58,930 nucleotides of DNA from Verrucomicrobiia bacterium (GCA_026414705.1 JAOAIM010000002.1:16817-75746), one strand, 5' to 3'. Positions 8,543 to 18,292 are shown, counted from the first letter of the stretch. Numbers and translations are program-made. Notes: generated by a model not told the origin, from the letters alone.

Positions 8543-9331
8543 ATGCACGCGCTACGGGTCCAACTTCGGAGCGTCTGGTTTCTGGGCTGGCTGTGGCTCG
8601 CGGCCCTGGCCGCGCCCGCAGCCGAGCCGCTCCGCGCCCGGCATGTGGCCGAGCAACTCGACGCGCTCCGCGACACCATCGCCGCCGAATTGACCGCCGA
8701 GCTGCAACGCACCAACCCCGCCGCCAGTTACACCGTCGTCTGGCGCATCTACGAAGACCTCATCATCGCCGCCCTCGAACGCATCCTGCCCCGACACGTG
8801 CCGGGCCTGACGGCCACGAACTTCGACGCGGGCACGGCCGGGCGCGAAAAAAATCGGCTCGCCGACTTCGCCATCGTGTTGCCCGACGGCACGATTGAGA
8901 TTTCGATCAAGGCCTCCCGCAAATCCGCCAACCCGGAAAACGACATGGGCACCTTCCGCGATTATCCGCGTCGCAAACAAATCTTCGCCGCCGCCTTCAC
9001 CGCCTGGGTGCGCTACGACGACGCCAACCCGCGCGCGATCCGGTGTGACCGGGTGTTTTTTGACCGCACCTGGCGACTGGTGGGCCGCTCCACCGTCGTG
9101 GACGGCGTCAAATACCGCAAAAAAGACGGCAACATGCGGCCCAAACCCTGGGCGATGTTCGATTCGGGCGAATCCTACTGGGCCAGCGAGGCCGAATTCG
9201 AAGCCGCCGTCAAACGCGCCGAACTGCACCGGGCCAACGAACTCATCCGCGAATACCTCGACGACCTGAGCGAGAGCGATCAGCGGCTGCTTTACGAAAA
9301 GCTGCGCGAGAAATTCGTCGCGCCGAATTGA
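8543..9331 (+). CDS. Secreted hypothetical protein, possible PD-(D/E)xK-like fold
   Basis: 262 residues. ATG 8543 is chosen because it gives a good signal peptide (RSVWFLGWLWLAALAAPAAA-like); an upstream TTG at 8489 is less likely. Central block: ADFAIVLPDGTIEISIKAS, an acidic residue followed by a beta hairpin ending in E-x3-K, which resembles the core of restriction-endonuclease-like folds although the canonical (D/E)-x-K spacing is not met. The C-terminal part is helical and charged (ELIREYLDDLSESDQRLLYEKLREK). The family is not recognised. It follows the propeller protein on the same strand after 87 bases and could be co-transcribed. A secreted nuclease is only one reading; a non-enzymatic role is equally open. 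Confidence 0.7.
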   Translation: MHALRVQLRSVWFLGWLWLAALAAPAAEPLRARHVAEQLDALRDTIAAELTAELQRTNPAASYTVVWRIYEDLIIAALERILPRHVPGLTATNFDAGTAGREKNRLADFAIVLPDGTIEISIKASRKSANPENDMGTFRDYPRRKQIFAAAFTAWVRYDDANPRAIRCDRVFFDRTWRLVGRSTVVDGVKYRKKDGNMRPKPWAMFDSGESYWASEAEFEAAVKRAELHRANELIREYLDDLSESDQRLLYEKLREKFVAPN

Positions 9332-9657
9332 GCCATGGAGCGCGCCCCGTCGCCACAGCAGCGACCCGGGTTTCCTGCCCGGCAGCACCGCCGCTGACGC
9401 GGACGCCGCTTGCGGCAAAGACGGTTCCACCACGAGCCGGGCAGCCGCGGCCACGACGCGGCGATTTCAATCGCACTGTAGCCGGCGTGTGTTCACCAGC
9501 CGCGTTCGATGGCACGTGTTGAGGCGTGGCAGCCGGGCTCACGCGGCCACTGGCATCATGAGGTTGAGCGAGCCCTTCGGTCGTGCTGCCCGCCGCCCAA
9601 ATGAAACTGCCGATGGTCAGCGTGCAGACGCCCCCGCACTCCGCTCCGGCCGCTGAT
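9332..9657. other. Convergent intergenic, nothing recognised
   Basis: Lies between two genes that converge. No protein-like frame, repeat array or RNA signature was seen. Confidence 0.5.
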
Positions 9658-11679
9658 TCACTCCAGGCGATACCGCTGTTGGGTGTAGAGTTCGTCGGCC
9701 ACCTGAAAGAGCGCTGCCACATCGCGTTCCAGTTCGCGGTCGTCGGGCGTGATGACCGTCAGCGGCTTCAACGTGCCGGCCTTCGGATCGCCCTCGTAGA
9801 AATCCGAGTCGCGCAACATGCCCAGCACGACGAGCCGCCCTCGCGCGAACAGCCCGATGTCGCGGTTGTGTTGCACCGGCGCGCGACCGGCCTCCGGCGG
9901 ATCGTGCAGCAGGTCGCGCCCGAAAAACACCGTCTCGTAGGGCCGGCCAATCAACCCCAGAATCGTGGGCGCAACGTCGAGCGAACTGCCCAGCACGCCG
10001 AGGCGCGCCGGCTGTTTGACCACCGCCGGCCCCAGAATCACCAACGGGATTTCGTAAGAATGGATCGGGATCGTCTGGCTGCCATAGACGCGCGCACCGT
10101 GGTCGGCCACCACAACGAAAATCGTGTTCGTCCAGAACGCCTCCTGTTTGGCCGCACGAAAGAACCGGCCCAGTGCCCAATCCGCATACTTCACCGCGTG
10201 GGCGCGTTTGCGGCGATTCGGGTCTTCGGGAATTCGTCCGGGTGGATAGGTGTAGGGTTTGTGGTTGGACACGGTGAGCACCGTGCCGAAAAACGGTTTG
10301 CCCGTCCGCGCCAGCGCGCGGAACTCCGCGATCGCGCGGTCGAACACTTCCTCGTCGCACACGCCCCAGACAGTGGCAAAACCGGGATTCGGAAAATCAT
10401 CCTGAAATGGCGGATTATGCTCCAGAAAGCGGTCAAAGCCGTTTCGGAGCGCAAAAGATTTCATGCCGTCGAACATCCCGCGCCCTCCGTAGAGGAAAAT
10501 CGTGTTGTAACCGTCGCGCTGGAGCACGCGCGCCAGGGTTTCGACATGGTCGGAGAGGTCGCGCGCCACGATCGAATCCCCCGGCAAGGGCGGGAACGAC
10601 GCCAGCACGCCTTCCAAGCCGCGCACGGTGCGATTGCCGCAGGCGTAGATGTTCGTAAACAGCAGCCCCTCTTGGGTCGCCAGCCGGTCCATCTCCGGCG
10701 TGAGCGAGTTCGTCCGCCCCAAACATCCCCAGAATTGCGAACCCAGGCTTTCTTCGAGCACAACGACCACGTTCAGGCGGGGGCGGTTCGGATCACCGTG
10801 AACGCGCCGGCGCACCGAATCTTCGCCGCCGATGAATTCCACCCCGGGCGCGGCCAGCCAACGCCGCACCCGTTGCCACGCCTCGGCGCGGTCGAGCGTT
10901 TTGTAAAACGCGCCGTAATCCAGATGCCGGGTGAGCGCGGCGCTGGTCAGGGCCAGGCCACCGTTGTTGGCGATTTCGTTGAGCGTGCGGTCCGGGCCGA
11001 GCTTTGCGCCCTTGAGCGTCACCGTCCGGCTTAACGCCACGGCGGCCAACAGCGCGCCTCCGAACCAGGCAAACCTCCAGCGCGCCCGCACCGTTTGACG
11101 CCACATCTCCGCAAACCAGCGGCGCGCCCACCACACCCACGCCCCGGCCACCGCCGCGCAACCCGCCACCACCGGCACGACCGGATACGAGTCCCAGATG
11201 TTCACAAACACCTCGTGCGGGTAGAGCACATAATCCACCGCCACGGTGTTGAAGCGGGACCTGAACTCCTCAAAAAAGTAATACTCGACCGCCAGCAGAA
11301 ACACGCTCACGCCACACACCACGAAGTTCGCCCCCCAGAACAGCATCCGATGCCATCGCGCCGCAAACGCCCGCTCCGGCAACAACCAGAACCACAGCAA
11401 CCCCGGCAACGTGCAGAACAGCGCCACGACCGTGTCCCGTTGCAATCCTGTCAGCAACACTCGCGCCCGCAGTAACAGCGGTGCGTTCGCCGGCCCAAAC
11501 CGGGCCATCAACACCAGGCGCAACGCCGTCCAGGCAATCAACAACGTCAAAAACCAGTATGCCGCAAAACCGTAGCGCGTGGCGCGCCAGCCGGTTCGTC
11601 GCGGTACACCCGTCGCATCTCCGGTGCTTTCCGAGTCCCTCGCCCTCATCGTCATCGCTGGCCCCTTTCCTTGCGACAT
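9658..11679 (-). CDS. LtaS-type membrane sulfatase / phosphoglycerol transferase-like
   Basis: 673 residues: a membrane part with about five helices (residues 35-250), then a periplasmic alkaline-phosphatase-superfamily domain. The metal and nucleophile signatures are visible: LNVVVVLEESLG (first acidic metal ligands), ACGNRTVRGLE with the Thr expected to be the nucleophile, SNHKPY, and FVVVADHG. This is the architecture of lipoteichoic acid synthase and of the OpgB/MdoB and EptA-like transferases that add phosphoglycerol or phosphoethanolamine to periplasmic glycans. In a Gram-negative-type envelope, modification of osmoregulated glucans or LPS is more likely than lipoteichoic acid. It is divergent from the outer-membrane barrel at 11828, with a shared 150-base promoter region. 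Confidence 0.88.
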   Translation of the reverse strand: MSQGKGPAMTMRARDSESTGDATGVPRRTGWRATRYGFAAYWFLTLLIAWTALRLVLMARFGPANAPLLLRARVLLTGLQRDTVVALFCTLPGLLWFWLLPERAFAARWHRMLFWGANFVVCGVSVFLLAVEYYFFEEFRSRFNTVAVDYVLYPHEVFVNIWDSYPVVPVVAGCAAVAGAWVWWARRWFAEMWRQTVRARWRFAWFGGALLAAVALSRTVTLKGAKLGPDRTLNEIANNGGLALTSAALTRHLDYGAFYKTLDRAEAWQRVRRWLAAPGVEFIGGEDSVRRRVHGDPNRPRLNVVVVLEESLGSQFWGCLGRTNSLTPEMDRLATQEGLLFTNIYACGNRTVRGLEGVLASFPPLPGDSIVARDLSDHVETLARVLQRDGYNTIFLYGGRGMFDGMKSFALRNGFDRFLEHNPPFQDDFPNPGFATVWGVCDEEVFDRAIAEFRALARTGKPFFGTVLTVSNHKPYTYPPGRIPEDPNRRKRAHAVKYADWALGRFFRAAKQEAFWTNTIFVVVADHGARVYGSQTIPIHSYEIPLVILGPAVVKQPARLGVLGSSLDVAPTILGLIGRPYETVFFGRDLLHDPPEAGRAPVQHNRDIGLFARGRLVVLGMLRDSDFYEGDPKAGTLKPLTVITPDDRELERDVAALFQVADELYTQQRYRLE

Positions 11680-11827
11680 TTGACCCGGAACAGTTCAACC
11701 GGTTCAAGCGGAGGGGTATTTTTTTGGCTGGACGCCTGTCCGGCTTTTGCTAGCCAGAGCGCGGGAATCACGCCCCCGCAGCCGGCGGCGGGCATTAGCC
11801 CCGGTTGGAAACGACAGCGAAACCATC

Positions 11828-12811
11828 ATGAAGAATCCTGGCACTCGCAACTGCTCCGGTCGCCCCGCGCACCGGTTGCCGACGCTCGGTTGGTTCTGGC
11901 TGAGTTTTTGCCTCCTGAGCAGCGCCGGACGCGCCGGCGAAAACGTGCCGCACCGGCCCTTTGCCGAATGGGCGCAGTTGCCGCCTCGAGGTGTGCTGGA
12001 AGTCGGCGCACATTACCAGGAATCCGAAGCCTACTACTTTTGGACCGCCGACCGGCGGTACAAGGCCGACTTCAAGAAGGGCGGCGAACACTACGGCATT
12101 GATGTCAACCAGGGCTACGTCGCCCTGCAATACGGCATTACCGAACGCTGGGCTGCCGACTTGGCGGTGGGCGTAACGACGGCTGGCTGGCGCTTTTTCG
12201 CCAACGACGGCAACCTCAACGGCGGTTCGCGCTCCACCACCGGATTGATGGACGTGGCCTTCGGTGTGCGTTACCAGCTCTGTCGGGAAGAAACCGCCCC
12301 CGGCTCTTGCTGGAAACCCGACCTGGCTTTCCGGGCCGGCGCGGTGCTGCCCGGCAGCTACGACGAAAAATTTCCCTTTGCGCCCGGCGTCGGTTCCGCG
12401 GCCATCGAACCGGAACTGCTGGCACGAAAACATTTCGGCTGGCAGGGCCTGGGTGCGTATTTCGACGGCCTGTTCCGTTGGAACAAAACCTCGGCCAATG
12501 ATCAATACATCGTGGCTCTCGGCCTCTTTCAACAAATCAAGGGCTGGGAACTGCACGCCGGCTGGCGGCACCTGGGCAGCATCTCCGGTGACAGCATTGC
12601 GTTTGATCCGGCGACGCGTGTGGTGGACTACCCGCGCGCCGTCCGCGAGAACAGCGACGCCGTAGAGGCGGGCTTCAGCTACACCTTCCCGCGCCGGCAC
12701 ATCCGCCTGGAATTCTACTCGCGTACGGTGTTTGACGGCAGCAACACCGACAAAAAATTCTGGGTGGGCGGTGGCGTAACCGTGCCGTTGACCCTCGCCA
12801 AATCCCACTGA
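11828..12811 (+). CDS. Outer-membrane beta-barrel protein, unknown substrate
   Basis: 327 residues from ATG 11828. An N-terminal export signal (LPTLGWFWLSFCLLSSAGRA) is followed by alternating amphipathic strands with aromatic girdles typical of a 10-14 strand barrel (VALQYGITERWAADLAVG, LGAYFDGLFRWNK, WELHAGWRHLG, EAGFSYTFPRRHIRLEFYS, KFWVGGGVTV). It resembles the transporter-like or DUF3187-like outer-membrane proteins, but the family is not certain. No partner gene shares its strand; the LtaS-type sulfatase diverges from it. Confidence 0.75.
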   Translation: MKNPGTRNCSGRPAHRLPTLGWFWLSFCLLSSAGRAGENVPHRPFAEWAQLPPRGVLEVGAHYQESEAYYFWTADRRYKADFKKGGEHYGIDVNQGYVALQYGITERWAADLAVGVTTAGWRFFANDGNLNGGSRSTTGLMDVAFGVRYQLCREETAPGSCWKPDLAFRAGAVLPGSYDEKFPFAPGVGSAAIEPELLARKHFGWQGLGAYFDGLFRWNKTSANDQYIVALGLFQQIKGWELHAGWRHLGSISGDSIAFDPATRVVDYPRAVRENSDAVEAGFSYTFPRRHIRLEFYSRTVFDGSNTDKKFWVGGGVTVPLTLAKSH

Positions 12812-12921
12812 ACCCACCGTCGCTGCTGCCGACCCAGCCGCTCGTCCGTTGTCGCCCAGATCAACCGCCGACACCTCAGCACCGTCACCGGCTGCATGGG
12901 TGTGACCGGCGGGCGCAGTGT

Positions 12922-13536
12922 TCAACCCGGCCGGACGGAATCGCTCGAGCCGATCCGCACGCCGCGCTGGCGCAGCTCGGCGGCGATTTGTGCAAAGCCC
13001 GCGGCTGAAATCGGGCGCGTTGCATCCTCCAAAATCGCCACGCGAAAACCCAGTTCGGCCGCGTCGCGCGCCGTGTAAGCCACGCAGTAATCGGCCGCCA
13101 GCCCTGCCACGTGCACTTCGGTCACGCCCAGCCCGCGCAGCCATTCGGCCAGGCCGGTCTTGCGGCGCCGGCCGTTGTCGAAAAACCCCGAGTAGCTGTC
13201 CACGCGCCGGTCCATGCCCTTGCGGAAAATCGCCGCCGCCCGGCCCGTGTCGAGCGCGTCGGCCAGTGCCGCGCCCGGACTGTTCCAGACGCAGTGATCC
13301 GGCCAGAGCACCTGTTCCAGCCCGTCGAGTTCGATGCGTTCCAGCGGCCTTCGGCCCGGATGCTGCGAAGCAAAACTCAGGTGATCGGGCGGATGCCAGT
13401 CCTGCGTGAGCGCCACCAACGGGTAGCGCGTCTGAATGCGGTTGAGCACCGGGATCACCGCGTCGCCCTCCGGCACGGGCAACGCGCCGCCGGGCAGGAA
13501 GTCCCGTTGCACGTCCACGATAATCAACGCGGTCAT
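12922..13536 (-). CDS. pncA: Nicotinamidase
   Basis: Hydrolyses nicotinamide to nicotinate in NAD salvage (cytoplasm). The 204-residue isochorismatase-fold protein has the full catalytic triad Asp8 (IIVDVQRDF), Lys106 (FRKGMD) and Cys151 (AADYCV), and the metal ligands Asp46, His48 and His81 (DWH and PDHCVW). Length matches the family. It lies 182 bases downstream of pncB on the same strand; the product of this enzyme is the substrate of PncB, so an NAD-salvage unit is well supported. The gap between them holds an inverted repeat of CACGAAA-type units (13569-13700). Confidence 0.95.
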   Translation of the reverse strand: MTALIIVDVQRDFLPGGALPVPEGDAVIPVLNRIQTRYPLVALTQDWHPPDHLSFASQHPGRRPLERIELDGLEQVLWPDHCVWNSPGAALADALDTGRAAAIFRKGMDRRVDSYSGFFDNGRRRKTGLAEWLRGLGVTEVHVAGLAADYCVAYTARDAAELGFRVAILEDATRPISAAGFAQIAAELRQRGVRIGSSDSVRPG

Positions 13537-13568
13537 GGTTTCAGCCTAAAAACCGGCCCGGAAAAAAT

Positions 13569-13700
13569 CACGAAATACGCGAAAGCCACGAAACGCCACC
13601 GGCGCGCGCTGGTCCTCCATCAGGAGCATTGAGACGGGGCGAGACCGCCTGCCCGCTGAGAGGGTGGCTGGTTTTCGGGTCTTTCGTGTGTTTCGTGGTT
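13569..13700. repeat. Inverted pair of CACGAAA-iterated arms between pncA and pncB
   Basis: Left arm 13569-13594 reads CACGAAA-TACGCGAAAG-CCACGAAAC; right arm 13677-13700 is its approximate reverse complement (GGGTCTTTCGTGTGTTTCGTGG). About 80 bases separate them. The layout is that of a BIME/MITE-like dispersed palindromic element; the arms could fold in a pncB-pncA transcript. Confidence 0.6.
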
Positions 13701-13718
13701 CAAATGCTTTTCCCGGAT

Positions 13719-15146
13719 TCAGCTTTCCAACCACGGGCGCATCAGTTCCTCGCGCAACGCCGCCAAACTCGGGCTGATGCCCACCTTGTAAATGTGCGGG
13801 TTTTCAAACCGGTGATGCTCCGGCGGCAGCGCCGCCAGCCGCGCCCTCGCGTAAGCCGCTGCCCCGGCCACGTCCGACAACTCCGCCACCAGCCGGCCGT
13901 TCTGGATCACCGGACGCAACAACGCTTCGGGCCGCCACGCGCTCAACGCCAGCCGCCGACTCGGGTCGTGCGGGTGAATCATCCGCTCCGGTGGCGGCTC
14001 GTCGGCCAGATGAATCGCATCGGCGCAAAACCGGCCCTCGGCGTCCCGGTAGCGCGACACCGTTTTGCGTCCGGGCAGAGTTTGCTTGGCCAGGCCGTCG
14101 GCGCGTTTGAGGCACGGGCGACCCGCACACGCCGCCAGCTTGTAAACCCCGTCCAGCGCGGCGTCCGGCAGGCCGGCGGCCAGCGCCGTGCCCACGCCGA
14201 AGACGTCAATCGGCGCGCCCTGTTCGAGCAGGCTGCGGATGAGAAATTCGTCGAGCTGGTTGGACGCGACGATCTTCACGTCCGCAAAGCCCGCCGCGTC
14301 GAGCGCCTGGCGCACTGCGCGCGCCTGGTAGGCCAGGTCGCCGCTGTCAATGCGCACGCCGGCCAGCCGTTGGCCGCGCGCCGCCAGCTCGCGCGCCACG
14401 GTGAGCGCGTTCGGCAGCCCGGAACGCAGCGTGTCGTAGGTGTCCAGCAACAGCACCGTGTTCGAGCCGTGCACCGCGGCGAAGGCCCGGAACGCGGCCA
14501 GCTCATCGCCGTAACTTTGCACGAACGAATGCGCCATCGTGCCCGCGCTGCGCAGACCGTAACACCGGGCGGCGTCGAGATTCGATGTGCTGGCGCACCC
14601 GCCGATGCACGCCGCGCGGCTGGCCCAGCGCCCCGCCAGCCCCTGCGCGCGCCGCAGGCCGAACTCGCTCACCAACCGCCCGCGCGCCGCCGCCACGCAT
14701 CGCGCGGCCTTCGTGGCGATGAGCGTCTGGAAGTTCAACACATTCAGCAGCACCGTCTCGATGAGCTGTGTTTCCAGCAATCCGCCCTCCACCCGCGCCA
14801 CCGGCTCGAAGGGAAACACCACCTCGCCCTCCGGCGGCATCCAAATCGAGCCGCGAAACTCGAAACCGCGCAGCGCCTCCAAAAACGCCGGCTCAAACCC
14901 CTCGCGCCGGAGAAACTCCAGCTCCGCTTCGCCGAATCGGAACTGCGCGAGCGCCTCCACCAGCGTGGCCGCGCCGGCAAACACGGCGTAACCACCGCCA
15001 AATGGCAACGTGCGGAAGAAGTAATCGAAGACCGCCGGCACTTCCGCGCGCCCCTCGCGCCAGAAAGCCCACGCCATGCTCAGCTCGTAACGGTCGGTGT
15101 AAAGGCCGCTCAGCAGCGGAGGCGATTCGGTTCGCGGCGCGGTCAT
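13719..15146 (-). CDS. pncB: Nicotinate phosphoribosyltransferase
   Basis: Makes nicotinate mononucleotide from nicotinate, PRPP and ATP. 475 residues from ATG 15146; an in-frame upstream extension to 15236 lacks family similarity. Family landmarks in order: LYTDRYELSMAWAF near the N-terminus, YFFRTLPFGGGYAVFAG, VEGGLLETQLIETVLLNVLNFQTLIATKAAR, EFGLRRAQG, a STSN segment followed by GTMAHSFVQS, GVRIDSGDLAY, KIVASNQLDE, and DVFGVGTAL at the phosphate site. The following YKLA segment supports the longer NAPRTase (NadC/PncB type) class common outside gamma-proteobacteria. It forms a salvage pair with pncA downstream. Confidence 0.95.
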   Translation of the reverse strand: MTAPRTESPPLLSGLYTDRYELSMAWAFWREGRAEVPAVFDYFFRTLPFGGGYAVFAGAATLVEALAQFRFGEAELEFLRREGFEPAFLEALRGFEFRGSIWMPPEGEVVFPFEPVARVEGGLLETQLIETVLLNVLNFQTLIATKAARCVAAARGRLVSEFGLRRAQGLAGRWASRAACIGGCASTSNLDAARCYGLRSAGTMAHSFVQSYGDELAAFRAFAAVHGSNTVLLLDTYDTLRSGLPNALTVARELAARGQRLAGVRIDSGDLAYQARAVRQALDAAGFADVKIVASNQLDEFLIRSLLEQGAPIDVFGVGTALAAGLPDAALDGVYKLAACAGRPCLKRADGLAKQTLPGRKTVSRYRDAEGRFCADAIHLADEPPPERMIHPHDPSRRLALSAWRPEALLRPVIQNGRLVAELSDVAGAAAYARARLAALPPEHHRFENPHIYKVGISPSLAALREELMRPWLES

Positions 15147-15284
15147 GGTAGCGGTTGGCGTTTCTCCATTCTCATTCAAGCGAATTATCTTCTTTCGCCC
15201 TGGCGCCGGGCTCGGATGCGGCGCAAAACCGCCCACGCGCCGCCATGCGGCGCAGCTTAAGGGTCAGTTGTATGGCACTGCTCC

Positions 15285-18158
15285 TCAAAACCGTTGCACC
15301 GGTTGGGAGTAAACACGCGTTTGGCCTTCCGCGTCGGTGTGCGTGCGGATCGCGCCCTTGCCGCGGTGAAACTCCGGCAGTCCCCGGCCCGGATGACGCA
15401 CGTAATCGGCTTCCTGCCAGACGTAACTTTGCGACCTGCCACGGAACTCAACGGCCCAATCGCCAAACGGAACGATCTGCCCGGGCGGCCCGACCAGCCC
15501 GCCAGTGGTTTCCTCAAAGCCGGGATTTGGCAACAGGTTTCCCGTGAGCGGCACGGGCGGGGCGGAAACCGGTTTTGCTCCCTTGCCGCCGCGACCCGGC
15601 CCGATTTCCAGCGCCTGTAGGAACGCCTCGCCCCACACGACCTTGTCCCCGTCCGTGGTACGCTGGGCGGTGAATCGGATTTCAATGACACCGTTCGTGG
15701 GCGCGAGGTCGTTGAACACCAGGTCCACCGCGCGGTTTGGCCCGCCGGCAGTGGCCGCGACATCGAGGCGCTCGACCACGCGCCGGCCGTTGATCAGGAT
15801 GTCAAAGCAGTTCTTGCGCGTGTCCAGGCCGCGGGTGGCAGCGAATTTGAGTCGCGCGTAATAGCGGCCCGGCCCGACCGTGGCGTTCACCCAGAAATCC
15901 CGGTGATGCACGCCGTAGCGATACAACTCGGGGTCGCGCGTGCCGGTGATTTCGCCGGGCGCGGGATTTGTCCACCAGAACGCTGCCACTGTGTCCACGC
16001 CCGAGGCCGCCCGCATGACCAGTTCCGTGCCGGGCCGCCAGGTGTGGCCGGCCGAGTCGCGGTAGTCAGTCCGGCCGGTGTAACCGAAAATCATCCGTTG
16101 CGCGGTGCGCGGGCCGGTACCGCCGGGGAAATTCGCCACGCCCGACGCATCGGAATACTGGACGCTGTGAATGCGAACGAGCGCGCCTTGCGCGTAGGGA
16201 TTGCCCGCGCCGCGCGCGACCAGTTTGAGCGTGTGCGGCCCTGGCGACAGGCCGTTGCGGTAGTAAAGCACCTGTCGCTGGCGCGGCGAGGGATTCCAGC
16301 AGTCCACGTGAACGAGCTGTTTTTCGCCGTCCAGATACACGTCGGCCAGACCGCCGTCCGGACCGAAGCTGCCGATGACGCGGACCTGATTGCCCGTGAA
16401 CCGAGCAGTGACGGCGGCGTCAGCCAACCCGGTGACGCGCGCGGAATCTTTCGCGCCCGTTTCGCTTTGCCAGCCGCCGCTGAATTCCAATTGCTCTGCC
16501 GACAGAGTGCGCTGCGGGTCGTTGCCCGTGATGACGACGCGCTTCGCGCCATCGTGCCGGATGCTCACTATGGCATCGCCATTCGCCAGGCGTTTCACGG
16601 TGTAGCCGTTGGCGTCGAGGGCGCGGCGGCGTTGCAGGGGGCGACCGTCAGCGGTGATTTTGCGGGGCAAGAAAGCCAGGCGCAGCACCACCACTGTCGG
16701 CGCGGGTGCGTCGAAGGTGGTGTATTCGATTCTCCCGTCGTCATAGACGACCGAGTTCACGACCGCCGTGGCGCGGACGATGTGGTTTTCGCGATTCGTG
16801 CCCAGTTCTTCCGGCAGCCAGCCGATGGCCGCCAGAATGAACCGCAGGGCCAGCGGATGGGCGATGTTGAACCAGTTGTCGTTCACGATGATGCCGCCGT
16901 CAATGTTGTCCTCGCTGCGGCCGTTTTCGTGACCGTCGTAAGTAGCGAGCACCATCTGGCGGTAGGCCAGTTCGCGCATCCACGGGTCTTCGGCCAGCAT
17001 TGCGTAGTGCGCGAAGGTGGGCGCGACGCAGAACGGCGCATACCAGAGCGACCGTTCGCAGCAACTGCTGGACTCCGGGTAGGCCCACGCGCCGCTGTAA
17101 ACGTCGCCGCCGGAGTTGGGCGCGACGCTGGCGCGGTTCAGAAACAGCGTGAGGATGTTGCGCGCGTCGTGCCGCCAGTTGGGGAACACGTCCCGATGGT
17201 TGAGCATATACGTGACGGCGTCGGGTGTGGTCAGGCAGTTTTGGCAGTCGTTGACCCAATCCCAGAAGTAGCGCCCCCACGTGTCGTTCACCGCCCAGGC
17301 AGGCAGGAGTTTGTCGCGCAAATAGCGCCGGCCGGCGTCCCGGGCGGCAATGAGGCGATTGTCCCTGCCGGTGTGGCCGAGGCGGATCAGCTCATCGAGA
17401 AACGCGAGGATCATCGTCACGCCGCCGGTTTGCTTGTTGTTCTTCCACGGGACGGTTTCGGGATTGGCATAACGCGGCCAGGGGTCGGCGTTGGGATCGA
17501 GATTGCAACGTTCGGCCAGCAACTCGCCCCAGTGTTTGGCGGTGTCGAGCCAGCGGTTGTTGCCGGTGAGTTGGTAGGCGCGCAATAACCCCTGGCCGGT
17601 GGAAGCGACCAGATCGAGTTGAATCATTCCGTTGGTGTCCGCTTTGAAGAACGCCCTGCCCTTGACCGGCACGCTGATGAACAACCCCGGCCACGGATGC
17701 TCCGGCGGGGTCTGGCAGTGGTCCACGATGTAGTCGGCCATGTAAGTAACGTGCGCGATGGCCGCGGCGTCGCCGGTGTAGCGGTAGTAATCCACCAGAC
17801 CGTTGAGCACGCTGGTGGCGCGCTGGCTCAGATCGCCGTTGTCCCAGTCCTCCGGAACGCGCGGCGTGATGACGCCGTTGGTGGAAATCTGCCACAACCC
17901 GCTGAAGACATAGGCCGGATACTCGGCGATGGCGTTGGTGCGGGTGCTCCACGGGTAACGCTTGAGCGTCTCGGCGGCGATGCGCACGCGGAAGTCGCAC
18001 TGGCCGTTCAACCCGCGATACCACGGCGCAATGACGCCGTGTCGGTCATGCGCGGCCGGGTGGGCGTAGTAGCGCGCTTGCGTGGTGGCAGCGGGCAACG
18101 CAGCCGCGGGCAGAATGATGGCCAACGAAGCAAGGATGTTAATCGGCAGGAACCTCAT
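15285..18158 (-). CDS. Secreted glycoside-hydrolase-like toroid protein with malectin domain
   Basis: 957 residues from ATG 18158 (MRFLPINILASLAIILPAAALPAA signal). Residues about 30-480 are an alpha/alpha-toroid-type helical domain (SVLNGLVDYYRYTGDAA, LLRAYQLTGNNRWLDTAKHWGELL, DCQNCLTTPDAVTYML, SSCCERSLWYAP), reminiscent of GH127/GH88-like enzymes or uronate hydrolases. Two beta-sandwich modules follow, one CBM35/CBM6-like (RVIGSFGPDGGLADVYLDG) and a malectin domain (YYARLKFAATRG, DILINGRRVVE, DLAPTNGVIEIRFTAQ), then a LLPNPGFEE-type carbohydrate-binding tail. It is very likely a periplasmic or extracellular polysaccharide-degrading or -binding enzyme; the exact family and substrate are unresolved. 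It stands upstream of pncB on the same strand but shares no obvious function with it. Confidence 0.85.
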   Translation of the reverse strand: MRFLPINILASLAIILPAAALPAATTQARYYAHPAAHDRHGVIAPWYRGLNGQCDFRVRIAAETLKRYPWSTRTNAIAEYPAYVFSGLWQISTNGVITPRVPEDWDNGDLSQRATSVLNGLVDYYRYTGDAAAIAHVTYMADYIVDHCQTPPEHPWPGLFISVPVKGRAFFKADTNGMIQLDLVASTGQGLLRAYQLTGNNRWLDTAKHWGELLAERCNLDPNADPWPRYANPETVPWKNNKQTGGVTMILAFLDELIRLGHTGRDNRLIAARDAGRRYLRDKLLPAWAVNDTWGRYFWDWVNDCQNCLTTPDAVTYMLNHRDVFPNWRHDARNILTLFLNRASVAPNSGGDVYSGAWAYPESSSCCERSLWYAPFCVAPTFAHYAMLAEDPWMRELAYRQMVLATYDGHENGRSEDNIDGGIIVNDNWFNIAHPLALRFILAAIGWLPEELGTNRENHIVRATAVVNSVVYDDGRIEYTTFDAPAPTVVVLRLAFLPRKITADGRPLQRRRALDANGYTVKRLANGDAIVSIRHDGAKRVVITGNDPQRTLSAEQLEFSGGWQSETGAKDSARVTGLADAAVTARFTGNQVRVIGSFGPDGGLADVYLDGEKQLVHVDCWNPSPRQRQVLYYRNGLSPGPHTLKLVARGAGNPYAQGALVRIHSVQYSDASGVANFPGGTGPRTAQRMIFGYTGRTDYRDSAGHTWRPGTELVMRAASGVDTVAAFWWTNPAPGEITGTRDPELYRYGVHHRDFWVNATVGPGRYYARLKFAATRGLDTRKNCFDILINGRRVVERLDVAATAGGPNRAVDLVFNDLAPTNGVIEIRFTAQRTTDGDKVVWGEAFLQALEIGPGRGGKGAKPVSAPPVPLTGNLLPNPGFEETTGGLVGPPGQIVPFGDWAVEFRGRSQSYVWQEADYVRHPGRGLPEFHRGKGAIRTHTDAEGQTRVYSQPVQRF

Positions 18159-18292
18159 CCGATTTACGTTTGACGAATTGAGGTTAATGCGTGGCTCTGG
18201 CTCATCGCAACACCTGCTCCGCGTTCTCGACGCCTGGCCTGGTCGGCAGGGCGTTCCCAATCAACCCATGCCGTGGTTTTGCCCCGGGCAAA

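Noticed and set aside
5606-8548. 980-codon minus-strand frame across the propeller gene
   Set aside because: Low-complexity, His/Arg/Ala-rich antisense shadow of two real genes.
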